From positions 1,717,346 to 1,781,345 of the forward strand of contig PSQN01000016.1 in NCBI GenBank assembly GCA_002989075.1: a DNA stretch of 64,000 nucleotides. Reading direction: 5' to 3'. This stretch comes from Arthonia radiata. Its lineage: Eukaryota > Ascomycota > Arthoniomycetes > Arthoniales > Arthoniaceae. Positions 20,318 through 30,724 of this stretch are shown one piece after another; positions within the stretch are counted from its first letter, which is position 1; each line of letters opens with the position of its first letter. Below the pieces are notes generated by a model, which saw only the letters and a program-made list of their open reading frames with translations, was not told the DNA's origin and ran no database searches. The position numbers were made by a program, and so were the translations under genes.

Positions 20318-21157
20318 TCAGTGAGTCCCGTTGATGCTCGGCTTTCCGTAATATTGCTCATGCGCTGCGATCTCCTCCGCACTCGCTGCGTGAATACCGG
20401 AGGGGGGCTGTTTGCCGAAGCTCTTCCAGAATTCGCGTCGCTCGGCGGAGATTTGTTCTGCCCAACTCTTCACCTCTGGCAAGACGATGTACCCTGCAAC
20501 CCACGAGAACTCGCCCAAATCAATCGCGCCGCCCTGGCTACGCTCGTACTCCACCATCTGCAAGAGAAGTTCAACCTTGTCGACATCGTGGACGAACTTG
20601 CTCTCAAATGTCTCGCTGTCCTCGTATTCCTGCCACGCTTCTCGCAATTCACGGCCTTGCGCTCCGCCGTCAACGTTGCCGAGGAGCTCTTGACACAGAT
20701 AGTCCATCGTGATCGACTCACGGCGTGACTTTTCCGGTTTGAGGACGCCGTCAACTGGAGTGATATCGCCGACGAGCAGCTCAGCCATGTCGTGAACAAG
20801 CGCCATCTTCATGCATCGTGGAAGATCGAGGCGGGATGAAAGAGAAGGAGGTGCGAACATGGTGATGATTGACATGCGGTACATATGATCGGAGATTGAT
20901 TCGCCGTGAACGATATTGAAGCGCCGCCATCCTTCGCGTTTCGTTGTTTTCAGTCTCTCTAGGATGTGAAAGAACGGCACCGGAGATTGAGAGTGTGCAA
21001 GTGGCCGGCTAGCTGGGGGAATCTGCTTGAGCACAGTAGCTGGCATCCATTGCTCTGTGACAGAGGTGGGTTCCAGCAAGCCAGAAACTGGATTTGGGGG
21101 AGTGTTGGTGACTGGAGGTTCTTGGGCGTGAGCATTCGTTGAATCTAAAGGAGCCAT
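20318..21157 (-). CDS. HD-domain 5'-deoxynucleotidase, HDDC2/YfbR type
   Basis: HDDC2-type enzymes remove phosphate from deoxynucleoside 5'-monophosphates using a divalent metal. ATG 21157 gives 279 residues. After about 75 Pro/Ser-rich residues comes the HD fold: PFFHILERLKTTKREGWRRF, then VHGESISDHMYRMSIIT, LPRCMKMALVHDMAELLVGD (the His-Asp pair with following Glu), ITPVDGV and FVHDVDKVELLLQMVEYE, which gives the distal Asp. The spacing matches the family, including the GVxxPESISDHMYRM-like helix. The upstream extension to 21259 lacks an ATG. Divergent from the HAUS6-like gene with about 310 bases between starts. Yeast relatives are Ygk1 and Ygl101w. Confidence 0.9.
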   Translation of the reverse strand: MAPLDSTNAHAQEPPVTNTPPNPVSGLLEPTSVTEQWMPATVLKQIPPASRPLAHSQSPVPFFHILERLKTTKREGWRRFNIVHGESISDHMYRMSIITMFAPPSLSSRLDLPRCMKMALVHDMAELLVGDITPVDGVLKPEKSRRESITMDYLCQELLGNVDGGAQGRELREAWQEYEDSETFESKFVHDVDKVELLLQMVEYERSQGGAIDLGEFSWVAGYIVLPEVKSWAEQISAERREFWKSFGKQPPSGIHAASAEEIAAHEQYYGKPSINGTH

Positions 21158-21467
21158 GTTTGTGAAGATCAGAGGAAGATGGAACGATGAAAGTAGCACA
21201 GATATATGCCGTAGGCAACGCCTCGAAGAAAAACAATCAGAGAAAGGATGAACGAGCAAGCAGGGCTACGCAAACAAGAGTGAAGATAAGTTGAGGCCAG
21301 CTTTGGGAGCTGCAAACAAACACACCATTTTGCATTTTATCGGCATAGCGTATGCCAAGAGATCGTGCCTGCATTAGCATGTAAACTAGCAGCCTTACCC
21401 GCTACGCCCTTGTTGACAAACACAACGATCGCCATGGTCGAGTCACCAAAGCCATTCGCAAATCCCA
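21158..21467. promoter_or_regulatory. Divergent promoter, HD nucleotidase and HAUS6-like gene, with an overlapping short upstream ORF
   Basis: The starts are 310 bases apart. A 14-codon upstream ORF on the plus strand (ATG 21434, TAA 21476-21478) overlaps the HAUS6-like start at 21468 in another frame. Confidence 0.45.
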
Positions 21468-23414
21468 ATGTCTCTTAACTCAGAGTCCCATAGTTCCGGC
21501 GTCGACCATCTTAGATATGATCTGCTGAGACCTGATACTTCGGCCTCACCACACAATCTACTTGTACGGAATCTCCGCTTACTCAATCTCCACTTCTACC
21601 CGGATTGGCCTGGTTTAAGTGAAGCTACTTTCGCTGTCAAGGATGACCTCCGTACGAAGAGCAAGACACGCTACAAACGTGCAGAGTGGCTGCTGTTCCG
21701 CCTATTTCAGATGTGGAGTCCTGAAAAGGCCAAGAAAAGCTTGGAAATCTATTTCCCTCCCTTAGAGCCTCTTCAATCCATTAAACTACGTTCTGCTGCA
21801 TTCCTTCTCCTGGACGAGCTAAAACGTGACGGCATACTTCCACGTGGCTGCTCGGTTCGCAAAAGTCTGCTGGACGAATGTTTTGGCCCGAGCTTTGAGG
21901 AGCTCTTGCTAGCCTTCTCTACAGTCGTGCTGCAGAAGCGCATGAAGGGTACAAAGCCTCGTTTGGACCCGGTTGCCCATTTAGCAACACTGCAAGAATT
22001 GAGTGAGATCGATGTTCAGCACGCTGCTCCACTAGCATGTTCACTACAGCATGGTTTAGAATCTCGAAGGCACGGAAAAGAATTGTACCGCAGAAAATAC
22101 GCTGATTTGCAGGCCGAGCTCGGCATACGTGATGAATACTTCAGGCTACTCAATAGCTGCAACGCGAATTCGATGCAGCACTATGATCTGGCGCTCGTGA
22201 AAGCGGATGTCAATCGCGAGGACCTCAAGAGGCGTTTGCGATCGGGACAAGCCGTCGACAGTGCTTGGCTCAATGTGGCTATCAGCGGAGAAATGAACGC
22301 TGAAAGGGATCACTTGGCGGAAACGGATGAATTTGATGCGCTGTGGATCCGCAACAGTGTTGGTCTTGCACCGGATACCGGTACAGACAATCAGCAGTCA
22401 CTGATACAATGTCTTAATGACTTGAAAGGTTCGCAGAGGCTTCGTATGGACAGATGGCGGCGTTTCCAAAGCCAAGCCTCAAGTCGGAATGGCGAGATGG
22501 TAGTGACAAGGTCGCCGGTCAATAGCCCTAGGAAAACGCCTCGACGGCCACCCCAAAGCAGTCCAAGCAAGACCACTGCTCGGAAGCTATCTGACACAAA
22601 CGCTACACCGTTAGCCTATAACAACAACGGCAGAGCGTTACGCAGTCCGATCAAAGAAACAGAAGGCGTGGAACCCCCAACGGCTGGCAACAGAGGACCG
22701 CACGATACTCGAGCAGCGTCTCAAAAGCTAGAACGGGCGTTGTTCGAGCATGTTGCCAGAACAAGCAGCGATCATACAAGCAACAACAGCGAGCGCTCAC
22801 GTAAGCGCAGCTCAACGGAGGCTTACCGTAGTCAGCAAATTTCTGAGCAACTGTCAAGTTTGGACGATCCATACGTCAGCGAGACCCCTATACCTTCACT
22901 GGCACAGCGCACTAGGAACTCCCTGGCATTTACTTCGCATCAGCCGCTTCGTCGAGCCGGAGCTGTCGACAAAAGTGATCAACCTAGCACTCCTTCGAGA
23001 GTTACTGCCCCAGAGGAGGCCTTATCGTCGATTACGGAGGGTATCGCGCAGGTCTCGCTTGCAGAGCGCGCACAGCTATCAATGTCGCATCTTCAGAGAA
23101 GCAGTAGCACAAAAATGCCGGCAAGGCCAGCCAGTCACCGAAGATCCAAAAGCCACCAACTAAATCGAAAGCCTGCTTTTCCAGTGAATCCCTTCAACAA
23201 TAGCCCTTCAGAGAGGCATCACGTGCTTGAAAGTCCGCAGTCCAGGATTGCTGCTCAAAGCGAAGACCTTGATGTCAGTCGCGTAGCGCAGACTTCAATC
23301 AACAAAGCTGGAGATGCTGATGATGCAAGTATATTCCAGCCAAGACACAGGCTGCGCATGAGTCCTCCTCGCAGTACTTCCGCAGCTGAGGAGTCGACGT
23401 ACGGGAATGGCTGA
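21468..23414 (+). CDS. Augmin (HAUS) complex subunit 6-like protein
   Basis: HAUS6 is the augmin subunit that links the complex to gamma-tubulin so that microtubules branch from existing spindle microtubules. The single exon codes 648 residues. The N-terminal HAUS6 domain (about residues 25-240) reads HNLLVRNLRLLNLHFYPDWP, KTRYKRAEWLLFRLFQMWSP, LRSAAFLLLDELKRDGILP and FEELLLAFSTVVLQKRM, the calponin-homology-like part of fungal HAUS6. The remainder (from about 340) is Ser/Arg/Pro-rich and likely disordered with many SP/TP sites, consistent with cell-cycle kinase control (inference). Start chosen at 21468; the overlapping upstream ORF may lower translation. Confidence is in the N-domain; the C-terminus carries no recognisable domain. 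Confidence 0.8.
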   Translation: MSLNSESHSSGVDHLRYDLLRPDTSASPHNLLVRNLRLLNLHFYPDWPGLSEATFAVKDDLRTKSKTRYKRAEWLLFRLFQMWSPEKAKKSLEIYFPPLEPLQSIKLRSAAFLLLDELKRDGILPRGCSVRKSLLDECFGPSFEELLLAFSTVVLQKRMKGTKPRLDPVAHLATLQELSEIDVQHAAPLACSLQHGLESRRHGKELYRRKYADLQAELGIRDEYFRLLNSCNANSMQHYDLALVKADVNREDLKRRLRSGQAVDSAWLNVAISGEMNAERDHLAETDEFDALWIRNSVGLAPDTGTDNQQSLIQCLNDLKGSQRLRMDRWRRFQSQASSRNGEMVVTRSPVNSPRKTPRRPPQSSPSKTTARKLSDTNATPLAYNNNGRALRSPIKETEGVEPPTAGNRGPHDTRAASQKLERALFEHVARTSSDHTSNNSERSRKRSSTEAYRSQQISEQLSSLDDPYVSETPIPSLAQRTRNSLAFTSHQPLRRAGAVDKSDQPSTPSRVTAPEEALSSITEGIAQVSLAERAQLSMSHLQRSSSTKMPARPASHRRSKSHQLNRKPAFPVNPFNNSPSERHHVLESPQSRIAAQSEDLDVSRVAQTSINKAGDADDASIFQPRHRLRMSPPRSTSAAEESTYGNG

Positions 23415-24599
23415 TTGCCACCATTGGTACTTCGCGGAGTCGACTCCTCAAGCAGGCCTTAGGGGCATACGTTCCTTGCCGCAGGTTCGCCGACGTACGA
23501 AATCCATGCTGCGCTTGACCGCCATTACCAGATCTCATAAGCAGTCCGTTCTTACAGCACTGAAGTACTTTTGGCATGGCAAGCAGAGACTTCTGTTAAG
23601 GTGGACCACTGGAGTCATGCGTAGAATAAAGCGTGAATGTGCCAAATGCCAAATTCTGACCGCGCCTGTGATAAAGGAATATACTTCCTGACTGGTTACA
23701 GAATCAAGCCCCTACACGCAATTAGTGATCAATGATCGCACTGCGAAGCGCTCGGCAACACGGCCGACATTGCTGACTGAAGCGACAAGACACCACTGAT
23801 GATGTGCTACCCCTCCCGTGCAGAGACGTGGTGATTCTGGATTGGACAAGAGTCCACTAAGGGCCTTGGAAGTACCTGTGTAGCTATTCACGCACTCGCC
23901 CTGTAGTTGAGCGTTTACTCCGTGCAATCTGATTGGATCGGATATCTCTAGCAGTATTTGTTATTCTGCAGATCATGGACATATCTGCGGTGCAAAACAG
24001 CCCTTCATTGAACAGTTTGAGCAAACCCAACAGCTTGTATTATTCGTATGGACGGAGGTTACAGTCGAAAACTATGCGCTGCAACCTGGGAAAGTGCAAA
24101 AGTTTATTTAGCAATGCAATGCTAGAGAGTTCCTGAATAGTACAAGTCTTAAAGTATCTGGCCTGGTATTTGGTGGGGTGGTCTGTCCTGGTTGCAGAAT
24201 CTCTCGATCGGCCGACCCAGAGACACGGCTCGCGACTGTTGGTCTGCCGAAACCGCGCCAGCACCCACGATGTCTCCTCAGTACTCAACGAGCAGCTTTC
24301 AACACGCACATTATGCTGCTCGCCCCGATATCGTCCGAGGGGCTCTTGATGCACATCTCGCGCATCTTCACAGGCCTTGTCACTTCTCTCTCTTCGTCCG
24401 AAGTCGCGACGGTCCGAAACCGTGGCCCATGCCTTCTATGTCGACGTGTCCACTCTTTCTGGTAGACACCGCAATCGGCCCTTGAAATGGAGCCGAATCT
24501 TGAACCTCGCTGTATCATCTCATCTCAACACGAACTTGGCCGTTCGATAGAGTACTGATCCGTGTTGCGAGATCAGAAGCCTCTGTTTTGAAGATTGCT
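23415..24599. other. Intergenic with a 71-codon upstream ORF
   Basis: About 1.2 kb. Most is without convincing genes. ATG near 24270 to 24485 opens 71 codons (MSPQYSTSSFQHAHYAARPD, then HFSLFVRSRD and PLFLVD), just before the next gene. It could be a 5' exon whose splice I cannot place, a separate upstream ORF, or chance. Confidence 0.35.
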
Positions 24600-25907
24600 A
24601 TGGGTGAAAGTCGCTGCATACGATGGGCGAGCGAGAGCAACACTCTCAACGCGCATGCAGAACGATTTGTCGACGGAGACCCCGATATTACACCACGTGC
24701 GTATTGTCGCCGCTTATCAGCAAATGATGCAAGCCCCATGGACGCATGCCGACTCAGGAAACTCGAATACTATCCGAGCAGCCAGATGTTTGCATCATCA
24801 GAGTCGCTAGAGAAAGAATTTTCGTCAGAATCCTGCTCCACGTCGGAGAACGGTGAGCTGGCCGACCAGATTCAATACGACCCACACTTGCTACCACCCC
24901 GCTTCTCTGAGCCCGAAGTGTTACCTGCAACGTCCCACGACTTTGCAGAGCTCTTCCCTTCGTCACGCAACATGATCATTCAGCACGATGATACGACTCT
25001 TGATGGGAATATGAATCTGCGCGTTGACACCCCGATAACCACTGCAAGAGGCATACACCGAGACATAACGCTTTTCCACTTGCGAATGTACGACCTGAAG
25101 TCTAGAGATCTCTCGCTTCGTCGTTACTGCCGCGACTCCGGGCGCGAAGTATGTCACTGCTCTCGCAAGTCATCAAAACAGATGCTGGGTGCGAGGCCGA
25201 ACATACAGCGCTCCCTCAGCAATGCCTTTGCAGCGATGCTGCCCAAGAACGACTCCAGACAGCAGCAATCTATTCTCAAACGCCAAGACTCAGGTTACGA
25301 TACCTCACATGACGATTACGAAGCTGAGATGGAGAGACCACAATCCTCAAGCTCTAACAAGGCGCCAACAAGGGATGCGATTGATAATATCAAAATTGAG
25401 TATTCCAACTATGCGCATCTAGACCTTAGGCGAAGGGGTTTCAAGGCTGACAAGCGCTACGATTTTGATTACTGGGGGTGCTCATACTCGTGGCATCGCA
25501 GTACTCAGAAGATGGGTCAATCAAGAGAAGTATCCTACCACCTGACCCGTCGAGACGGCAGTCTTGTCGCTCGCATTATCCCTCAAACACTATCTGAGGA
25601 TGAAGCAAGCGGCGAAGCCGAGAAAGGAGGCTGGGTTCCCCCGTGTTCCCTTCGCATCCTGGATGAGAAGATCAATGGTGAGAGACTAGCAGACGTAGCC
25701 GAAGTGGTTGTTTCAACCGGCTTGATTGTCCTCGTGGATGATTGCATACGTGCGCGCTTTCGACATCAGGAAGCAAAGCAGCGTACGTTTCGCCTGCCAA
25801 ACATCAAAAGCTTGACCGCCACAATAAATCAGACTGAATCCACCGAGCAGGCTGATGGGCTTTCAAACGACTTACCTCATCGTAAGCTCTTAGCTGAGCC
25901 TTATTAA
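24600..25907 (+). CDS. Conserved fungal protein of unknown function, 435 aa
   Basis: One exon from the first ATG (24600). I recognise the pattern from filamentous fungi but not its role. The N-terminal 130 residues are Ser/Asp-rich. From about residue 150: TTARGIHRDITLFHLRMYDL, SLRRYCRDSGREVCHCSRK, then a disordered linker with ILKRQDSGYDTS, then DNIKIEYSNYAHLDLRRRGF, KRYDFDYWGCSYSWHR, REVSYHLTRRDGSLVARIIP, GGWVPPCSLRILDE and VAEVVVSTGLIVLVDDCIR. The alternating short strands suggest a beta-rich fold similar in outline to tubby/LURP-like barrels (inference). No signal peptide or membrane segment. The start is uncertain because the preceding 71-codon frame may belong to the gene. Confidence 0.75.
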   Translation: MGESRCIRWASESNTLNAHAERFVDGDPDITPRAYCRRLSANDASPMDACRLRKLEYYPSSQMFASSESLEKEFSSESCSTSENGELADQIQYDPHLLPPRFSEPEVLPATSHDFAELFPSSRNMIIQHDDTTLDGNMNLRVDTPITTARGIHRDITLFHLRMYDLKSRDLSLRRYCRDSGREVCHCSRKSSKQMLGARPNIQRSLSNAFAAMLPKNDSRQQQSILKRQDSGYDTSHDDYEAEMERPQSSSSNKAPTRDAIDNIKIEYSNYAHLDLRRRGFKADKRYDFDYWGCSYSWHRSTQKMGQSREVSYHLTRRDGSLVARIIPQTLSEDEASGEAEKGGWVPPCSLRILDEKINGERLADVAEVVVSTGLIVLVDDCIRARFRHQEAKQRTFRLPNIKSLTATINQTESTEQADGLSNDLPHRKLLAEPY

Positions 25908-27672
25908 CTTATGTAAAATATAATGATGATACGACCTTCAAACGTTGTCGCGCTTCGGCTCACCACCTCACTTCCATGTTAGGCGTGAAGTGGCAGCGAA
26001 TGAAGCCCCATGTGACCAGCCAGCGCGGCACTTCGTATTGCGCAACAGCGCGCAAACATAGTTTGGACTCCTTTGCAACAGATCGGTTTGCGTACAACGG
26101 ACTGGTTTGCAGATATCACGTAGTGTGCACATTTGGCGCTACCCGGTCGTAAAATAGAAACTTGTGCGGCACAAACTTCATATGCATGGGCTTTATTATA
26201 ATCACAAACAACCGGAGAATATGCTGGCTGATGGCAACGGGTATTTGTCAGTCCACGTCCTCGGGACGCTGAACGCAGTGATATGTTTGGCCACCCGCTG
26301 CTGGTTGCGCATGCCGGGTGACTTGTGCGGCCCGAGACAGGCACGATCACATCCGCCCGAAATGATTTCCCGTCACAGAGCTTCCTCTTTTGCTGGCTTC
26401 CTTTCTTGAGGCGGTCCAAGAGGATTACAAGGCGCGAACCACTCACTATTCGACATTGCGAATTTCCGTCAGCTGTCTGACACAGCCAAGGCTTCCAATC
26501 AATGTATGCTAGAAGCGATGCCTGACCGTACCAGAGCTAACCACGTCACTCTGCATGACAAGCCTGACTGCGCGAAATAGCCCGATCGCTGCGACACTAA
26601 AGGAAACGATTTGGTGGGGCGTTCGCCAGTCTGCAGTACGAGCTCGTGCTCGGCGGTTTGTGTGTCAGACCATGTAACCAAACGCCCTACTGAACTGGCA
26701 TAGCAAGCAAGAGCAAAGGCCAAGGCAAACGCAGGCTGCTGTCGCGTTTACCCGCTCGTTTGAACGTTGATGATCAGCATAGTAAGATGCACAAGCAGCA
26801 CTAAGATGCAAACAGCTTGCTCGTTGGTCGCACCCTAGCATGCCCGTACACACGTATGACGGCCTAACAACCTTGTTCGGCACTTAGACAACCTTTGCAA
26901 CCAGATGCTTAAGCACATCCATGTTCCCGGGCCCCTACCGGCGTCTGGGCGGTCGCTCATATCAGGCCGCAAAATTCAACGATGTGCACGTGGCTTTCCC
27001 ACGTCAGCGCTGCCACACTCTCCGTACTGGCTGGCCCACAATCGACATTCACTCTTGGTGGAGCGAGCTTTTCCCTGGAGCAGCAGCTAGCGGACCGCCT
27101 CGTCTACTGACCCGCGGGTGCTACCTCCGAGCAGGCGAAATCTCGAAGTGAGGGTCTTTTGGCTGCCCTTCATCATTCCTCATATACATTGGATGCGGTT
27201 TGCTCGTTGCACCTTTTCCACCTCATCATTGTCTCTATGTTCCTCACCAGATTCTTCACAGATTCTTAGGCGGCTCATTAGCTCGTTTGTTCGGCTTTGC
27301 TCCGACTTGGTGCAAACATTGTGCACATCACCGACGTGCGTGCCCGTCTGTACTCATTTCGAACGACGGCGGAAACATGCACCAGACTCGTTCGCTGTAC
27401 TGTTGTGCATACTCCTTCACCGACGGACACGACCTTTCAAGAAATTATCCTAGCATCGACCTCGACAGACGGAGCTTATAAAAGGGACCCTCTGGGGTAC
27501 TTTCCTCCCCACGAATGGAAGTGAACAGCTGCGGGATAGACTTGCATGATTGTCGCCCTCATTGGTTGACTCAAGCTTCGTCTTCACCGCAAAAGACTTT
27601 CTCAATTCTGCTTATACTTCAAACACTTCCTGCAAGGCGGTACACGAATTTCAATTCTCTCCGCATAGCACC
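25908..27672. other. Long intergenic region with TATA box of the following gene
   Basis: About 1.8 kb. Open frames on both strands (for example 25979-26446 and 26905-27151) have no protein-like character. TATAAAAGG at 27477-27485 lies about 190 bases before the next ATG and is a likely TATA box. Confidence 0.45.
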
Positions 27673-28238
27673 ATGTCGCCGACACCCTCATCGTCGCCCA
27701 CCACCACCACATCTTCCAAATGGCAGGACTGTCTTGCATGTAAGTCTGAGTACCACTGTCGTGTAACACCTTCTACACATTGATCTGACATGAAACTGCA
27801 GCTACATGCACCGAACGCCAAATGCAGGAGCCGACTTTTCAAATCTTTTCTGACCGCCGTGGTAAGACACCACCCCTTTCAATTCCCCCTCCGTACTCGA
27901 AAGCCGCATTTGCGCATTGAAAGAGTATGAGATCGCCCTAGAATCAAAGGGAATCCTCCTGATGCTAGACTCCGGGATGAAAAGGCCAGAGCGGAGACGT
28001 CAATTCTACGCACCGGAACAATATGCTGACGTTTTGCTCTTCGACAGGCGGCCGCACCGCATGGAGCTGCCAGGTGACCCTCACTGAAGCAGACGGCAGT
28101 CAAGCAGTCCACGCTGCGCGAAACTGGTATTCCGGGGAGTTCGTCAACAACGCGAAGGAGGATGCCGCCGAGCTTGCTCTACAAAGCCTGGGCGTCACCA
28201 GCGTGCCCAGCGGAACGACAACACCACAAAATCAGTGA
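27673..28238 (+). CDS. Small protein with a double-stranded-RNA-binding-like domain, 105 aa, three exons
   Basis: Exons 27673-27739, 27802-27861 and 28048-28238 join cleanly (introns of 62 and 186 nt with GTAAGT and GTAAGA donors, CTGCAG and CGACAG acceptors). The product starts MSPTPSSSPTTTTSSKWQDC, followed by CTERQMQEPTFQIFSDRRGG, RTAWSCQVTLTEADG, HAARNWYSGEFVNNAKEDAA and ELALQSLGV. The order of an EPxF strand, W-x-C-x-V strand, a third strand, then a small-residue linker and an N-AKEDAAELAL helix matches the dsRBD alpha-beta-beta-beta-alpha plan; the helix usually reads GxSKKxAKxxAAxxAL. Here the lysines that contact RNA are replaced by NNAKED, so RNA binding is uncertain. A stand-alone domain; function unknown. 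Confidence 0.7.
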
Positions 28239-28893
28239 TTACCCGTCACTCGGCGGTGAAGAGACACTACGCCATGGGGACTTGCAAAGAAGAGGAGAAT
28301 GATACCCAGGAAGGCACTCAGAGGGGCGTTTGGTGTTGAAATTTCTGAAGCGGGCCGCGGCATCGGGTCTGCTCCCGACGAATGACACGCGCGGCGCAGA
28401 AGATAGGCGGAGAAGAGTTGACACTGCTCTACAGTATCTATTCCATTGAATGTATGTTGGATTGCTGCTGTCGGATTCCATCCAATACCTGTGTCAAAAA
28501 TTGCTTCAGGCTTATGTATAGCCTCCTGCAGACTCCGATTTGAGTAGGTACGCTCTCCGGATAGCCTCTAGAAACTTGCAAAGGATCGATTGCACGCGCT
28601 GGTCGGGCATGTCCAAGGACACGATAGCAAGCATGCAGTCTTCTACTTGAAACCCCCCAGGTCTCGCGCACTTACCCTCGCACCATGTCCGCGATCGTAC
28701 GTGTCGGTTCAATCCGGTCTCATGTTGATATGAGCTCACGGTGAAAGCTGCAATTACGCATCCTCCTTGCCACCGCGGGTTTACCGGTGCACAGCTATGT
28801 TGTCGCTGTCTGTGAGACTGTGTTGTATATATTATGTGTTTTAAATGGGTCCTTTTCTGACCCTCTCGTTCCGTTGGCCAAAAAATGGTCAAG
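28239..28893. other. Intergenic between dsRBD-like gene and tRNA-Arg
   Basis: About 650 bases; no gene or repeat recognised. Short frames on the minus strand look accidental. Confidence 0.45.
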
Positions 28894-28965
28894 TCTCGGC
28901 TGGCGCAATGGCAGCGCGTCTGCCTCCTAAGCAGAAGGCTCCAGGTTCGAGTCCTGGGTCGAGGT
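28894..28965 (+). tRNA. tRNA-Arg(CCT)
   Basis: Folds completely by eye, 72 bases without an intron. Acceptor TCTCGGC pairs with GTCGAGG (two G-T pairs), D stem GCGC/GCGC, anticodon stem TCTGC/GCAGA with loop CTCCTAA (anticodon CCT, reading AGG), variable loop AGGCT, T arm CCAGG-TTCGAGT-CCTGG and discriminator T. T8 and G9 are in place. Confidence 0.93.
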
Positions 28966-29657
28966 GAGCCCTCCATACGCGCTTCCTAAGCGTGAAAACA
29001 TTGTTCTGATAGTTTGACGCAGAGATGATATCCAGTGCAGAACTTGCGATTTTCAAATCCAAATGTACGTGATTTTTTTGCATTTTGCGCTATCTCATTT
29101 TTGTCGTAGCGCGGCAAGATCTCAAGAGGACTGGGACATAGGTTGCGGTCTTACTCCTCCAACCATGCTTCATGAGACTTGAAAATCATGAGACAGCACT
29201 ACACCGCGAAGAGAGGGACACGTCGAAACCTTTGATGGCCTTGTGAAATCAATCGTACTACGGCGGTAATGTCACATTGGGCATGATGATATTGGCAGCG
29301 TATCCATTCGGACCAAGCATTGAAGGGGTAAATATTCACATCCATGCTAACTTACAACAGATTTTTAAAGGCTGCGAGTACAGGGCATCTATACCTAGCC
29401 AGCTTGTCATCCTCATTTGCGGCTTCGTCGAGGAAAGAGCGACACTCAGACATAGTACACTCAACTTCTCCAGAGTTTGCAGGTGGATGCAAAACACAAA
29501 ACGTTTGAAAGAGGCAGTTGCAATCGATAACAGGTAGATTCGAAGTGCTACTTCCGCGACTTCCTTACGAGAATTGTATTGCTCTAGCTTTTTATCTTGT
29601 TGCAGCCTAGTCTTCAACAGCTTGACCTTCATTACCCTGAGATACTAGCACATCATA
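28966..29657. other. Intergenic before HIS2
   Basis: About 690 bases. A plus-strand frame at 29277-29537 (EERATLRHSTLNFSRVCRWM) is faintly protein-like but has no recognisable homology or splice context. Otherwise nothing seen. Confidence 0.4.
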
Positions 29658-30724
29658 ATGCCGCACACCCACCACAGCCATAGCGGCCAGTTCTGCAAGC
29701 ATGCTACCGACTCTCTATCCGACATCATGTCCCACATGGTCAATGCCAAGCAGATGACGACGATTGCGTTGACAGAACATATTGGGCGACCTTCCGAGCA
29801 TCTCTACCCTGACGAGCTTTCCGATGGATGGACACCTGAGCGTCTCTATAAGACTTTTGACGATTTTCTGGTGGAAGCGAAGCGTCTGCGTGAGCAGTAT
29901 AGCGTCTCGCATCCCGACGTAAGTCATCTAGTGATTGTCGGTTGCTTTGCTTCGCGTCAAGGTTCATCGGGATATCTTGGTCAAGACATCATCGTCACGT
30001 TGCAGGGGGTTGTTGACCGGCACAGATGCTAATTGTTGTCCAGGTACAAATCCTGATTGGCTTCGAAGGCGAGTGGATTGACGAGGATCCGGACAACGCC
30101 GAGAGACGCATTCAAGATATCCTCGGCAAGTACCAAAACATCATCGATCTCTGGATTGGCAGCATCCATCACGTCCACGGCGAGCCGATAGACTATGACG
30201 CAGCAGCGTTTGAGCGTGCTCTGACAAGATCAGGGGGCGACGAAGATGAGCTGTTCTGTGCATTCTTCGATGCACAGTACGACCTGATTACTCGAATGAA
30301 GCCTCCTATCATTGGCCATTTCGATTTGATCAGACTGAAGACATATGAGCCCGACAAGAATCTCAAAGGCAGAAGAGGCGTTTGGCCGCGAGTCGTCAGA
30401 AACCTAAAAGCAGCCAAAGAGTACGAGGGGGTGCTGGAGGTGAACACCAGTGGGTTGCGCAAGGCACTTGCCCATCCGTATCCTCGAGGAGAAATCTTGG
30501 AAGAGTGGACGGGCATGGGCGGTCTCGTCGTCCTTAGTGACGACAGTCACGGTATCTCGCACGTAGGCGCATGCTACAGCCAGACCGTTGATTTCCTCAA
30601 ATATCTCAACATCGACGAGATCGGTGTCATGCGGCGGAAGCCAGGTGGGGAAGCGGGCTGCTTGTTGGCTAAGACGCCGCTTGAGGTCCTTCAGCAGCAC
30701 CCCTTCTGGACAGCTGCGCCCTAG
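29658..30724 (+). CDS. HIS2: Histidinol-phosphatase, PHP family
   Basis: Converts L-histidinol phosphate to L-histidinol, the penultimate stage of histidine synthesis. Exons 29658-29918 and 30044-30724 (intron 125 nt, GTAAGT donor, TGTCCAG acceptor, phase 0) give 313 residues. PHP metal-site motifs are visible in order: HTHHSHSGQFC at the N-terminus, TEHIGRP, GFEGEW, WIGSIHHVHGEPIDYD, PIIGHFDLIRL, VLEVNTSGLRKALAHPYPR and VVLSDDSHGISHVGACY. All His/Asp/Glu ligand positions expected for the trinuclear site are present. Length fits fungal His2. The start ATG lies directly before the HTHHSHS motif, as in homologues. Confidence 0.95.

Noticed and set aside
25979-26446. 155-codon minus-strand open frame
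   Set aside because: Composition is Cys/Ser/Arg-mixed without patterned hydrophobicity, no motif, no splice context.
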